From Piliocolobus tephrosceles (taxonomy: Eukaryota; Chordata; Mammalia; Primates; Cercopithecidae), in assembly GCF_002776525.5 (NCBI RefSeq), contig NC_045443.1, positions 47,887,737-47,951,736 on the forward strand: a stretch of DNA of 64,000 nt, in the 5' to 3' direction. Shown here piece by piece: positions 22,273-33,096 of this stretch (positions are counted from its first letter, which is position 1; each line of letters opens with the position of its first letter). The notes below the pieces were generated by a model, which saw nothing but the letters and a program-made list of their open reading frames with translations, was not told the origin of the DNA and searched no databases. The translations under genes and the position numbers were made by a program.

Positions 22273-22614
22273 GTGAAAGGGAGACTTCTCCTGAGGGTGG
22301 AGGCAGTGAGAGCTCACAATACCTGAGATCTCTTCTATTCTCATGCCAGACTTGTTTACCCTTCCTTTATGTCTTCTGCCTGCTAAGACAGAGGCAAAAC
22401 CTAGCATCAGTAAGCTTGTGCAGGACTAGACACTGACAGCAGATGCAAAGGGCGAGATCACAGTCTGCTAAGAGTTCTCCAAACAAAAGTGTTTCGCTGT
22501 TACTCTTGGCATCATCAAAAGGTGGTTAGGTCTTTATGCTACATGTACTGTGTATATGTAGGGCCAAGTAAAATATTGAGACAATCTGATCCTTTTGTTG
22601 GAGATGTGATATTG

Positions 22615-22760
22615 TTGAAATAATACTGGACTGGGAGTCAGGTGATTTGGGTTCTGGCTCAAGCTTCATTACCTACTGCCTGTGTAATCCTGACTGAAAT
22701 TACCCTTTCCTAAGCTACTGCCTACCCCTGCCTGACTTGTATATTTATTGAGAAGATAAA
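22615..22760 (+). mobile_element. MIR SINE, degraded
   Basis: 'actgggagtcaggtgatttgg' and 'gtgtaatcctgactgaaatta' follow the MIR 5' half and core. Confidence 0.55.
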
Positions 22761-22874
22761 ATGCAGTGTAATATGAAAATACTATACTTTGAAAGCCATA
22801 AAGTACAAAATTTTTAGATAGTATTCATATTAAAGAAGGGGTTAAGATAAGGGAATGGCTGAAAACGCTGTGGT

Positions 22875-23020
22875 ATAGAAAGAATGTGGGTTTTGGAGTC
22901 AGGCAGGTAGGGTTTAAGTCCTGCTCTATCTGCTACTCTCTGAGTATCCTTACTAACCTGTCTGTAAAGTGGGAGTTGTAAAGATTAAATGATGTAATGC
23001 AAAGCTCCTAGCATGTAATC
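22875..23020 (+). mobile_element. MIR SINE
   Basis: 'gggttttggagtcaggcagg', 'tgtctgtaaagtgggagttg', 'agattaaatgatgtaatgc' in MIR order. Confidence 0.7.
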
Positions 23021-23024
23021 TTAA

Positions 23025-23215
23025 TAACATCTAACTTTCATTGAGCCCTTATGTCAGTCATTTAACGTGTTATATACTTTTATCCTTACCCTATAAGTTG
23101 TTATTTTTATCCTCATTTTGCAGATTAGAAAACTGAGGGAAGTTAAATAAGCAGCAGAACTGAAATACAAATCCAGCCAGTTTGGCTCCATCCCCAGCCT
23201 CTTAACCATTAATGT
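23025..23215 (-). mobile_element. MIR SINE
   Basis: Antisense MIR directly after a sense one: 'ctcattttgcagattagaaaactgagg' and 'cattgagcccttatg'. Confidence 0.75.
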
Positions 23216-23733
23216 CCTCCCTACCCTTTTTTTTTTTTTAAAAAAAAACTCTGGATTCAAATGCAGGAATGACATGTATTTGTGGTTATTGTGTACCAGA
23301 TGCCGAACTGGGTTTTTAAAATATTTATTACTGAAGGATAGAAGCACAGTTGTATATATATGTATCACAAATGGATTGTATTGGTGTTAATGATGCTGGT
23401 AGATCTATGGTTAATGGGCTGAATCACAACAGGAAGGTTTCCTTAGGCACTTGAGTGGTCATATGAGTGACCCTTCCCTGCACAAAGGGAGGTCAAAGGT
23501 GATAGTCTTTCATTTGACCAGAAATGGGTGCCCTATGATTTGGTGATTTAAAACTCACAGTTAGACGTCCTCCTTGATCCAGAAAGGAGCCATTGAAGAG
23601 GTATGGCTGGAGCCAGAGGACATCTTTGACATCCCTGGTTTTAGCATGACTTATAAAGCACATGGGGGGAAGTAGAGGAGGTATCGTAAATGAGTGAAAG
23701 CAGCGAATTACCAGTTCTTGGCTACCATTCTCT

Positions 23734-24020
23734 TTTGGAGACAGAGCCCTCACTCTGTCACCCAGGCTGGAGTGCAGGGGCGCAATCTCGGCTCACTGCA
23801 ACCTCTACCTCCCAGGTTCAAGAGATTCTCCTGCCTCAGCCTCCCGAGTAGCTGGGATTACAGGTATGAACCACCGTGCCTGGCTAATTTTTGTATTTTT
23901 AGTAGAGACAGGGGTTGCCATGTTGGCCAGGCTGGTCTCGAACCCCCGTCCTCAAAGTGATCCACCTGCCTCGGCCTCCCAAAGTGCTAGGATTACAAGT
24001 GTGAGCCACTGTGCCTAGCC
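23734..24020 (-). mobile_element. AluS-like SINE
   Basis: Reverse full-length copy without a long T-tract. Confidence 0.9.
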
Positions 24021-24036
24021 ACCATTTTTATTTTTA

Positions 24037-24163
24037 TTTTTTAAAGAGACATGATCTTGATATGTTGCCCAGGTTGGTCTCACACTCCTGGGTTCACACA
24101 ATCCTCCTGCCTCAGCCTCCCAAGTAGGTGGGACTATAGGCCTGAGTCACTGCACCCAGATAG
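24037..24163 (-). mobile_element. Alu left monomer (FLAM-like)
   Basis: Reverse monomer: 'aaagagacatgatcttgatatg' to 'tgagtcactgcacccag'. Confidence 0.75.
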
Positions 24164-24189
24164 ATTACTATTCTTAAAATTCTGCCAGC

Positions 24190-24492
24190 TTAACCAGGCG
24201 CCATGGCTCATGCTTGTAATGCCAGCACTTTGGGAGGCTGAGGCAGGAGGATCACTTGAGCTCAGGAGTTGGAGACTAGCCTGGGCAATATAGTGAGACT
24301 TCACCGCTACGAAAAACAAAAATTTTTTAAAATTTAGCTAGGCATGGTGGCAGAGACCTGTAGTCCCAGCTACTCAGGAGGCTGAGGTGGGAGGATCATT
24401 TGAGCCCAGCAGATGGAGGTTGTAGTGACCCAAGATCAAGCCACTGTATTCCCACCTGGGCAATAGAGCAAGACTCTTGTCTTTAGAAAAAA
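24190..24492 (+). mobile_element. AluJ-like SINE
   Basis: Full dimer, 'aaccaggcgccatggctca' to an A-tail at 24486-24495. Confidence 0.9.
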
Positions 24493-24599
24493 AAAATCTG
24501 CTAAGTTAACTTAGAGAAATACTTTCCAACTTTTAAATCCATACATGATTAATATAACACATACTAAAGTGTAAATAATGAACTTTAACTTGAAACCAG

Positions 24600-24825
24600 C
24601 ATAACAGCTAATGCTTTTTAAGCATTTCTTCAGTCAGTTGCTTTAAAAGTGCTTTATGTGAATTAAATTTCCAGCAGTTCTATGAGGGTAGGTATTATTT
24701 TAGAGATTCATTTTAGAGAAGAAGAGAACAGCCACAAAGAGGTGAAATAACTCCAGGGTCACGTAGCTGATGGCAGAGCTGGCATTTGAACAGCAGTCTG
24801 CTTCCCACTGTGTTCTGTTTCCCCT
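24600..24825 (-). mobile_element. MIR SINE
   Basis: Antisense MIR: 'ataacagctaatgcttttt', 'gtgctttatgtgaatta', 'ggtcacgtagctgatggcagagctgg'. Confidence 0.8.
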
Positions 24826-25079
24826 TACTAAGCTGCTAGCAGATACATTTACCTGATGTAGATTTGCTTGCCTGTGTTGTCTAGTGTTGTCCTCAACCCC
24901 AGCCCACCTCTAAGAATGACATATGTGAGCTACTTGGTTAAACATGAGAAGCCTAAGCTTTAGCAAATCCCCGAAGCTAAATTTGGCCATAGCAAACCCA
25001 CAGAAAACCAGTTGAAGAGCAATGATTTTCATGTTCCCGCATGTTGGATTGACATCAGGTTTTTTTCTTTTCATGGCAG

Positions 25080-25189
25080 ATGATTTACCCAGGAAAAGGT
25101 TACCTCAGCTGTATAAACCACCCACCCCTGAGATGTTGGCATATCTTGATTTTAGTGTCTCCACAACTGGCATGCTTACAGGAGTGAAG
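25080..25189 (+). CDS. DIP2B: DIP2B coding exon (window exon 10)
   Basis: 110 nt: completes Asp, then 36 codons DLPRKRLPQLYKPPTPEM to FSVSTTGMLTGVK. It carries the second domain's A3 (P-loop) motif: YLDFSVSTTGMLTGVK replaces the usual ANL (S/T)SGTTGxPKGV. STTG and the final VK are kept while 'xPKG' has become 'MLTG', a family feature and not a mutation here. Acceptor 'catggcag', donor gtaagc. Confidence 0.95.
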
Positions 25190-25922
25190 GTAAGCTGCAT
25201 GCTGGAAAAATGCCACGTCTGCCAAAAAATAGAGATGACCACTGCCCCAGAAACTTTAGACACAGAGGCTAAGTGGTTGTACCAGAGACCGGTAGGCAGA
25301 GTGAGGATCAAGGGTCGCTGCTCATTTAAATAAAGGCATTAGCTCCTCTGGAATGAGTTATCACAAGGAATTTGTATTATTAAGTGTCTGAACCTAGCAT
25401 TGAAGCTGAAAGATAAAAAGAGTTTGTTAAAATATGTATGAAATCTGATATTTAGATATCATAAAATTCAGTATTAGATTGGGCACAGTGGCTCACGCCT
25501 GTTATCCCAGCTCCTTCGGAGGCCAAGGTGGGCAGATCACCTGAAGTCTGGAGTTCGACACCAGCCTGAACAACATGGAAAACCCCTTCTCTACTAAAAA
25601 TAGAAAATTAGCTGGGCATGGTGGTGCATGTCTGTAATCCCAGCTACTTGGGAGGCTGAGATTGCAGTGAGCTGAGATCGTGCCATTGCACCACAACCTG
25701 GACAACAGGAGTGAAACTCCATCTTTAAAAAAAAAATTATTATTAACTAATGAACAGAAATATGTTCCCTTAATGGAGACTTAGGTTAGGCTTTGAAGCA
25801 CTAAAAATTATACATTGTTTTGAGGAGTTTAGGGAATTGAAACTCATCAAAGCTGTCGTCAGAGCTGTTTTGCTGCCTGTGGGATGACAGTTCCAGCCTG
25901 TTCCATTTTCCATACTTTGCAG
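25190..25922 (+). other. DIP2B intron 25190-25922
   Basis: 733-nt intron with one Alu; the open frame running past the donor from 25190 is intron read-through. Confidence 0.7.
25476..25738 (+). mobile_element. AluS-like SINE with internal deletion
   Basis: The right arm jumps from 'gggaggctgag' to 'attgcagtgagctg', losing about 40 nt. Confidence 0.88.
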
Positions 25923-26053
25923 ATGTCCCACTCTGCAGTGAACGCTCTGTGTCGAGCCATCAAGCTCCAGTGCGAGTTGTACTCTTCTCGGCAGATTGCC
26001 ATCTGCCTTGACCCTTACTGTGGACTTGGCTTCGCGCTCTGGTGTCTCTGCAG
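25923..26053 (+). CDS. DIP2B: DIP2B coding exon (window exon 11)
   Basis: 131 nt: 43 codons MSHSAVNALCRAIKLQCEL to GFALWCLC and two bases of a split Ser codon. ANL A4-like region; MSHSAVNALCRAIK is the helix after the P-loop ('V.SH.A/L' is the usual ANL wording) and the aromatic motif LDPYCGLGF corresponds to A4. Acceptor 'tttgcag', donor gtaggg. Confidence 0.95.
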
Positions 26054-26721
26054 GTAGGGATGGAAAAGCCAAGAAGACAGAATGTGTGGGGGTATACTTT
26101 ATGGCCATGATCATCTCATCCTTTCCTTTGCTCCCTTAATTTGGTAAAGTTTCAGTAAAATGCTAGTGTTTTCAGAATTTATGGATCTACTGTGTCTGTG
26201 AAGTTTGTTTATAAACAGTTTTGTCTGTATTCCCTTTGTTATTTTCTGTTAATTTTATTCTTCGTACAAAATGGCAGTGATCCTGTTACTTGCTCTCTTC
26301 TCCACCATGTAATCCTTGCTTTAGAAGCAAAGCCAAGTAGAACGATGATTCTCGGGTGAAATATGTCATGCTTTGACAGCCAGCATGTACCCCCTAGGCT
26401 TGGCAGGAAGGAGCACAGTGGGATGGGATGATAGCATGTGGATGGAAAGTAGCACATTTGCCCTGGCCAAGTTGCTCCTTGCAGAATACAGATCCCAGCT
26501 CCTCTCACCACTCCCCCAGAGAACCTCATCTCAGACCTGCATTTTCATCTCCTTGGTGTACATCATGAATGCTTTATAGATGCCTGTAGCTCAACATTCT
26601 CCTCCTGTTCTTTCTTTGTTAGGGTAGGATCATCCATATAGGGGCCCACACTAGAAACATGGGTCTTATCTTCAGATTCTTTATCTTCATGTCTTGTGTC
26701 TAATCAAATGTATGTCCTTTG

Positions 26722-26900
26722 GCTTGGTTGTTCTACACCTATATGTACATAAGAATCACCTGGGGGTCTTTTAACAAAAATTAATGGGACTCCCCAAGAC
26801 TTATTAATCTTCATCTCCAGAGGTGGTGACCACACCACCAGTATTTTGAAATACAGGATTCCTGAGCCTCTAGTGATTCTGATCTGTAAACAGGTTTAGG
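26722..26900 (+). mobile_element. MER5-type hAT DNA transposon fossil
   Basis: 'gttgttctacacctatatg', 'aagaatcacctgggggtctt', 'gactccccaagac', 'ctagtgattctgatctg' follow the MER5A/B consensus order. Confidence 0.65.
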
Positions 26901-26984
26901 CATAAAATCACTGCCATTTTGTATGAGCCAAGAGTTTAAGCTTTGTAGCTATAGAAGGGACATGATAGGAACCCTGTTCCTTCC

Positions 26985-27160
26985 TTTTTTTTTTCTAAAA
27001 AAAAAAAAAAAAAAAAACTATTGTGTTGATAGTTCTTCCTATTGATGGACTGAATATGGATATGAGGATCCATATTTCCTTTCTGTCCTTTTTTCTCTTT
27101 CTTTCTTTTTCTTTTTTTTTTTCTGTTTTTTGTTTTGTTTTGTTTTATTTTGTTTTTTCT
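26985..27160. repeat. A-run and (CTTT)n/(TTTTG)n low-complexity tract
   Basis: An A-run at 26997-27017 and, from 27085, CTTT- and TTTTG-rich sequence up to the T-tract of the next Alu. Confidence 0.8.
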
Positions 27161-27454
27161 TTTTTTTTTTGAGACGGAGTCTCGCTCTGTCGCCCAGGCT
27201 GGAGTGCAGTGGCCGGATCTCAGCTCGCTGCAAGCTCCGCCTCCTGGGTTTACACCATTCTCCTGCCTCAGCCTCCCAAGTAGCTGGGACTATAGGCGCC
27301 CGCCACTGCGCCCGGCTAATTTTTTTTGTATTTTTTAGTAGAGACGGGGTTTCACCATGTTAGCCAGGATGGTCTCGATCTCCTGACCTCATGATCCGCC
27401 CGTCTCGGCCCCCCAAAGTGCCGGGATTAGAGGCTTGAGCCACCATGCCCGGCC
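27160..27454 (-). mobile_element. AluY, Old World monkey type
   Basis: Reverse copy with 'gtggccggatctcagctc' and 'aggcttgagccacc', the complements of the monkey-type diagnostic bases. Confidence 0.92.
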
Positions 27455-27458
27455 TGTT

Positions 27459-27748
27459 TTGTTTTTTTTTTTTGAGTCAGTGTCTTCCTCTGTTGCCCAG
27501 GCTGGAGTGCAGTGGTGCAGTCTCAGCTCACTGCAACCTCCACCTCCCAAGCTCACGCGATCCTTCCACCTCAGCCTCCTGAGTAGCTGGGAGTACAGGT
27601 GCACACCACCACACCTGGCTAATTTTTTAGTAGAGACAGCATTTTGCCATGTTGCCCAGGCTGGTCTCGAACTCCTGGACTCAGGCAGTCCACCTACCGT
27701 GACCTCCCAAAGTACTGGGATTACAGGTGTGAGCCACCACGCCCAGCC
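27459..27748 (-). mobile_element. AluS/J-like SINE
   Basis: Reverse copy immediately after the preceding AluY; lacks 'gtatt' in the linker ('aattttttagtagagac'). Confidence 0.88.
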
Positions 27749-27749
27749 T

Positions 27750-28620
27750 CATTCCTTCTTTTTCATCCTGGACTACACTGTTGGGTTCAAGCCTGTATCA
27801 CCTCTCACCTGAACTATTGCAGCCTCTCCTGTCTCTCAACTTTCAGTGGCTGGCATCACCAATCCTTACTCCATATGTCCATATTGTCAGTGTTGCCCCA
27901 ACTTAAAGTTGCAATGAATGCCTGCTGGGTGAAGTCTAAACTCCTTCATATGATGGTTAAGCCCTGTCACAGTTTGGCCTTAGCCCTTCTGGCCTTACTC
28001 CTCCGTGCACCCTGTGTGCTAGGATTTCAGTTGAATACTCTCTCTCTCTCATTTTTTTTTTTTTTTTTAGGAGACAGGGTCTCAATCTGTCGCCCAGTCT
28101 GAAGTGCAGTGGCACAGTCACAGCTCACTGCAGCCTCTCGGGCTCAAATGATCCTCCCACCTCAGCCTCCCAAGTAGCTGGGACTATAGGTGTGTGCCAG
28201 CACGCCTGGCTAATTGTTAAAAAAACTTTTTTGTAGAGGCATGAGTTTTGCTTTATTACCCAGGCTGGTCTTCAACTTCTGGGCTCCAGCGATCCTCCCA
28301 TCATGGCCTCCCAGAGTACTGGGATTACAGACATAAGCCACCGTGCCTGGCCACTTGAATACTAATAATATTTTTGATGGCTTCAAATATGCTGTACTTA
28401 TCAGCCTTTGTATATGTTGTTCCTCTGCCTAGAACACCCTCACTACTGTCCCCACTTCTTCTGGCCACTGTCAAATTCATATTCATTCTTCAAGCTCCAG
28501 CTCAAGTGTCACCAGCTCAGTGAAGCACTACCACTCCCCCACCCTGGTTTATCGAGCTTGAATGAATTGCTGTTTATTCTGTGATCTCAATGTTCTTGAT
28601 TCACATCTCATATTCAGAGC
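27750..28620 (+). mobile_element. L2 LINE, split by an Alu
   Basis: Sense L2: 'cacctgaactattgcagcctc', 'gtgaagtctaaactcctt', then after the Alu 'tatgttgttcctctgcctagaac', 'cagctcaagtgtcaccagctcagtgaag'. 'ttgaatac' is repeated on both sides of the inserted Alu. Confidence 0.82.
28051..28352 (-). mobile_element. AluJ-like SINE inserted in L2
   Basis: Reverse copy with J-type 'gggctcaaatgatcctccc'; target duplication 'ttgaatac'. Confidence 0.9.
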
Positions 28621-29034
28621 ATCAATAAAATGGTTATTAACATCTTTAAAAGAAACCATAGGAATAAAATCCAGTCCACACATAAAGTTTCTGAAGAAAA
28701 AGAGGAAAAAATGCTACTCCATCAGGGTTTTAAAGATTAGTTATTAGGAATTACCTTTCCAGAATATTTAGTATCATCTTGACCATATTAATTAGCTTGA
28801 GGGCAGTTGTAAGAATGTTATGTAGACTAAAGCAACCTACCACAGTCTGCTTTATTTCATAGTTGCTCCTCTTGCGAGTTGTATAGGAACAAGACTGATT
28901 CTTAGAGCTTTACATCTCATATGTCCCTACACTGTCCTTTACACTCGGTAAATATCTGTGGAATTGGTGGGGTTCTGAACTATCAGGTGTCAAGGATGAA
29001 CTGATGATTCCAGCTGTTGTCTATTTCACTGCAG

Positions 29035-29203
29035 TGTCTATTCAGGCCACCAGTCTGTCTTAATTCCTCCTATGGAGTTAGAGAACAACCTTTTCCTCTG
29101 GCTCGCCACGGTCAACCAGTACAAAATAAGGGACACTTTCTGCTCCTATTCAGTGATGGAGCTCTGCACCAAAGGACTTGGCAACCAAGTGGAAGTGCTA
29201 AAG
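29035..29203 (+). CDS. DIP2B: DIP2B coding exon (window exon 12)
   Basis: 169 nt: completes Ser, then 56 codons VYSGHQSVLIPPMELENN to GNQVEVLK, phase 0 at the end. Middle of the large lobe of the second adenylate-forming domain; 'YSGHQSVLIPPMELENNLFL' is the region that lines the acyl/substrate pocket in FAAL-type proteins. Acceptor 'cactgcag', donor gtaaga. Confidence 0.95.
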
Positions 29204-30026
29204 GTAAGAAGCAGCTCCAGCAGGTGGCCAGTCCCAAAAGGTTTTGAAGAAACGAGCCAGGACGTAACAGGGCCAGAGCAGGGCCTAATAGACATGTTTG
29301 ATTGCCTTTTTCAAGTCACTCATTTTAAAAAGGGTGTATTGTAAACCTTGGCAAGTTTCTCTCTTCCACCTTCCTAATTTAGTGCACTCTTTCACAGTTT
29401 AATATGATTCTTACTTTGTGGACAAGAAGGGGGAACTGGTTGGGAGGCTAACTGGAAAGACTTTATGTAAACATAAAAGGGAACTGTGGCTTCCAATACT
29501 TTTCCTAATAGAATTTGAAACCTCAAGATATTAAGAATTCAGAATATCCCCAAAGATAAGGGTAACTCATTCATTCATGTGTGTGTCAAATGATGATCTG
29601 ACTGGCATATGAGAAAGTCAGAAAATACTGAATTTTCTTTGATAGAAAAATGTGATCTTTGGAATGCATAGAGACAAGAGATTAGATCGCCAGAGTTCTA
29701 GATTAATTTTTCTCTCAGTCCCATCAAATATGGGGACATCTAAGGTACAGAAATGAGGAGGGATAAAAAAGTACTGCTGAAGAGCCTTAGATTTTTAGAA
29801 GAAAGAGGAAAGAACTAGAGAATGAGTGAATTTACCAGCAGATAGTGATTTTAATGGGATGCCTTGGCCATTTCTTCTTTTCTGAAAGCTGCTTTTCTGT
29901 GTATGCCTGAGGTGAGAATATACAATTGCTTGGCTTTTCCTGACCAAGGAGCTAGAACAGTGGCCTTACCTGTTCAGTTATTTTATGATCCTACTGACTT
30001 AACTCCCATATAATGGTGTCTTGCAG
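29204..30026 (+). other. DIP2B intron 29204-30026
   Basis: 823-nt intron with no repeat I recognise; composition is ordinary for an intron. Confidence 0.7.
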
Positions 30027-30197
30027 ACCAGAGGGATCAACCTCTCCTGTGTCCGGACCTGTGTGGTGGTGGCGGAGGAGCGGCCCCGCGTTGCACTCCA
30101 GCAGTCCTTCTCCAAGCTCTTCAAAGACATCGGGCTGTCCCCGCGGGCTGTCAGCACCACTTTTGGATCAAGAGTCAATGTAGCAATATGTTTACAG
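30027..30197 (+). CDS. DIP2B: DIP2B coding exon (window exon 13)
   Basis: 171 nt, 57 codons, phase 0 at both ends: TRGINLSCVRTCVVVAEER to NVAICLQ. ANL A5-A6 region; VRTCVVVAEERPR is the strand and loop that bind the adenine in ANL enzymes, and RAVSTTFGSRVNVAI is the family version of 'GYGxTE'. GC-rich compared with its intron. Acceptor 'cttgcag', donor gtgacc. Confidence 0.95.
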
Positions 30198-30254
30198 GTG
30201 ACCCTCATGAAATCTTGTCTGCTCACAAACAGGAGAGGAATGTGGAGTATCCCA

Positions 30255-30440
30255 GAGCATGGGCTTTGGAGCCAGGCTGCCTGGGCTTGAGCCTCAGCCA
30301 CGCTTACTTGCTTTAGAAGTTTGGGCTTTTTAATCTCCATTTCTTTGTGTCTCATTTTGCTCACCTGTAAAGTGAAGGTAGCAGTACTGTGCTTCCCCAG
30401 GCAGCTCTGCACAATCACTGAGCTACCAGCTCGGAGCTCT
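30255..30440 (+). mobile_element. MIR SINE
   Basis: 'catgggctttggagccaggctgcctggg', then 'ctcattttgctcacctgtaaagtg'. Confidence 0.8.
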
Positions 30441-30572
30441 TGGAACAGTGCTAGCAGCGAGCGCAATGTTCATGTTTATTTGAATCGCTGTCGTGTGGTC
30501 ATGATGATGAGTCACAAAGATTTGAGTCCTATTTGGATTTCACTTGTATCTGACCTGTTTTTCCTTTTTCTT

Positions 30573-30870
30573 TTTCTTTTTTTTATTTGAGATGGAGCCT
30601 TGCTCTGTCACCCCAGCTGGAGTGCAGTGGCGCAATCTCAGTTCACTGCAGCCTTCGCCTCCTGGGTTCAAGCGGTTCTCTCACCTCAGCCTCCCGAGTA
30701 GCTGGGGTTACAGGCATGCACCACCACGCCTGGCTATTTTTTGTATTTTTAGTAGAGACAGGGTTTCACCCTGTTGGCCAGGCTGGTCTCAAACTCCTGA
30801 CCTCAAGTGATCCAGCCACCTCAGCCTCCCAAAGTGCTGGGATTACAGACATGAGCTACCGTGCCCGGTC
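30573..30870 (-). mobile_element. AluS-like SINE
   Basis: Reverse copy with target duplication 'tctgacct' before (30549) and after (30868). Confidence 0.9.
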
Positions 30871-30926
30871 TGACCTTCTGTTTTTCTGTCTCTATATTCT
30901 ATACCATTTTTTTTTTTTTTCTGTTT

Positions 30927-31216
30927 CTTTTTTTTGAGACAGAGTCTCGCTCTGTCGCCCAGGCTGGAGTGCAGTGGCCGGATCTCAGCTCACTGCAAAT
31001 TCCGCCTCCCGGGTTTACGCCATTCTCCTGCCTCAGCCTCCCGAGTAGCTGGGACTACAGGCGCCCGCCACCTCACCCGGCTAGTTTTTTGTATTTTTTA
31101 GTAGAGACGGGGTTTCACCATGTTAGCCAGGATGGTCTCCATCTCCTGACCTCATGATCCGCCCGTCTCGGCCTCCCAAAGTGCTGGGATTACAGGCTTG
31201 AGCCATTGCGCCCGGC
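30927..31216 (-). mobile_element. AluY, Old World monkey type
   Basis: Reverse copy, 'gtggccggatctcagctcac' and 'caggcttgagccattgcg'. Confidence 0.92.
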
Positions 31217-31372
31217 CTCTTTATTTTAATTTTTTTCAAACAATAACCTTGTATTCTGTTCTCCATCCAGATGGCAACTTTGTCATGTTATTCTTGATAG
31301 GTAAATAACAGAAAAGGGACTATAACTGAGACTTAATTTTATGTATTAATAGCTAATAAAGCAAATATAGGG

Positions 31373-31672
31373 TCAAGTGTGTTCATGCCTGTAATCCCAG
31401 TACTTTGTGAGGCCAAGGCAGGAGGATTGCTTGAGCCCTTAAGTTTGAGACCAGCCTGGGCAACATAGTTGAGATCTCATCTCTCCCCTACCCCCACCAC
31501 CCACCCGCAAAAAAAAATAGCTGGGCTTGGTGGTGCATGCCTCTAGTCCCAGCTACCTGGAAATCTGAGCAGGGGGATTGCTTGAGCCCAGGAAGTTGAG
31601 GCTGCAGTGAGCTGTGATTGTACTGCTGCACTCCAGCAGCCTGGGTGGCAGATTGAGACCCTGTCTCTTTGA
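31373..31672 (+). mobile_element. AluJ-like SINE
   Basis: Full dimer with a C-rich linker ('ccctacccccaccaccc'). Target duplication 'gcaaatatagg' on both sides. Confidence 0.9.
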
Positions 31673-32098
31673 TAAGGCAAATATAGGCACGGACAAAAGT
31701 GAGTGAAAGAAGATACCACACATACGTGGATTATTTCAGGTCTTCTGTGACCTTCTTCTTTCAGAAGGGTCTTGATGGTTTAACCTTGAGCCCCATCATA
31801 ATAGCCCTCTTGCTGTCACTGTGGCCAGTATTGGTTTTGCAAGTCCCTGGATTGCCGACCTGTCTCACCTCTGCTTTGAATCCAGGGATGAAAGCCCTCC
31901 TCAGCATGGAAACGTTTCAGTGCTGCCACAGTCCCCATGATAAGAGTGAGAGCAGTGGGCCTAGGAAGCCACTCTCCAAGGGAGGAGAGGCAAAAAGAGT
32001 GTGGATTTTTCATGTATATGGCTAAATTGTTTTCGTTTGAAAATGTGACATACAGTTTATCGAAATTCTAAACAATGCATTGATTTGTCTTTCTTTAG

Positions 32099-32160
32099 GG
32101 AACCTCAGGGCCTGATCCGACTACTGTGTATGTGGATCTGAAATCACTAAGACATGACAG
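32099..32160 (+). CDS. DIP2B: DIP2B coding exon (window exon 14)
   Basis: 62 nt: 20 codons GTSGPDPTTVYVDLKSLRHD and two bases of a split Arg codon. Short exon in the large lobe of the second adenylate-forming domain, after the A5-like segment. Acceptor 'ttctttag'; the donor gtacaa is weak. Confidence 0.95.
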
Positions 32161-33038
32161 GTACAACAGATTTATTAATGCTCCTTTCCTACTAGTTCCT
32201 AACCGTAACAAATTCGGAAGCTCAGAGCCAGCATTTTCCCTCATTCCTTTTGTTCATATCTTCCAGGAGGGGAATGGGAAGAGGGAAGGGATTTGTTTTT
32301 ATCATTAATACATAAGATTTACATTTATAAGAAAGCTTTAATTCTCTCAGTTGCTCCACTGTTCTTTCATATTAACGTATAATAGTTATTGCCCATATAA
32401 AAGTATTTTGTGACATTTGACATAAATTAAACTAAAATGGATAGTCTCTTTCCTCTAAGAGTTTAAAAATAATAGGACAGATAAGATAAATGAGTCAGAG
32501 TAGGGTTTTTGAAACAATACTTTATCTGAGCCTCATGGGTAAAAGCCTGCCTCCTTAGCCCAGAAGGGAATTATAGCTGTGTCCCAAGGTGAGCACTGGC
32601 CCAGGGCTCCAAGACCTCTCTTCCCAAGCCCCACTCCCCTGGGTGTGTTATCTGGAGTGCCTCACTGCACTGACCTAGCCCACAGAAGTAGAGCATCTCT
32701 CTCATGCAGCAGTTTGAAACCTAGGAAGATTTTGCCACCCCACTGGAGATTTCACAATGTCTGGAAACATTTTGGGTTGTCATAAAAGGGGGCTTGCTAC
32801 TGACATCTAGTGGGCAGAGGCCAGAGGTGTTGCTAAACACTCTACAATGCACAGAATAGCCCCTTTCAACAAAAAATTATCTGACCAAAATGTTAGTAGT
32901 GCTGAGTTTGAGAAACCCTGCTGTAGTGTGAGGAAGAGAGACAAGTTAGAGGTCGTGGGAAGGCAGCACTGAGCTGCAGGAACATGGCAACTTCTCTTCT
33001 TAAAAGCCCTATATACAGTAAATACCGTTCTTCTGCAG
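32161..33038 (+). other. DIP2B intron 32161-33038
   Basis: 878-nt intron with a MER20; 32165-32700 shows nothing recognised. Confidence 0.7.
32705..32928 (+). mobile_element. MER20 hAT DNA transposon fossil
   Basis: 'aatgtctggaaacattttggg', 'tgctactgacatctagtggg', 'cagaggccagaggtgttgct', 'ctacaatgcacagaatagcc' and 'gagaaaccctgctg' match MER20 in order. Confidence 0.88.
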
Positions 33039-33096
33039 AGTTCGTCTTGTGGAACGTGGCGCCCCTCAGAGTTTGCTTCTCTCGGAGTCTGGAAAG
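33039..33096 (+). CDS. DIP2B: DIP2B coding exon (window exon 15)
   Basis: 58 nt: completes Arg, then 19 codons VRLVERGAPQSLLLSESGK, phase 0 at the end. The smallest coding exon here; large lobe of the second domain. Acceptor 'ttctgcag', donor gtaatt. Confidence 0.95.

Larger units (their letters stand above)
22273..25079 (+). other. DIP2B intron 22273-25079
   Basis: 2.8-kb intron built of MIRs in its first part and Alus in its second. 22280-22600 and 23220-23730 show nothing recognised; 24830-25079 is probably unique. Confidence 0.7.
26054..29034 (+). other. DIP2B intron 26054-29034
   Basis: 3-kb intron. 26100-26720 and 28630-29030 show nothing recognised; the middle is an L2 split by an Alu, preceded by two reverse Alus. 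Confidence 0.7.
30198..32098 (+). other. DIP2B intron 30198-32098
   Basis: 1.9-kb intron with MIR, three Alus, and about 420 bp (31680-32098) that shows nothing recognised. Confidence 0.7.

Noticed and set aside
30021..30466. Open frames of 89 and 155 codons on both strands around 30.0-30.5 kb
   Set aside because: The plus-strand frame is DIP2B exon 30027-30197 running on into the intron; the minus-strand frame is its shadow.
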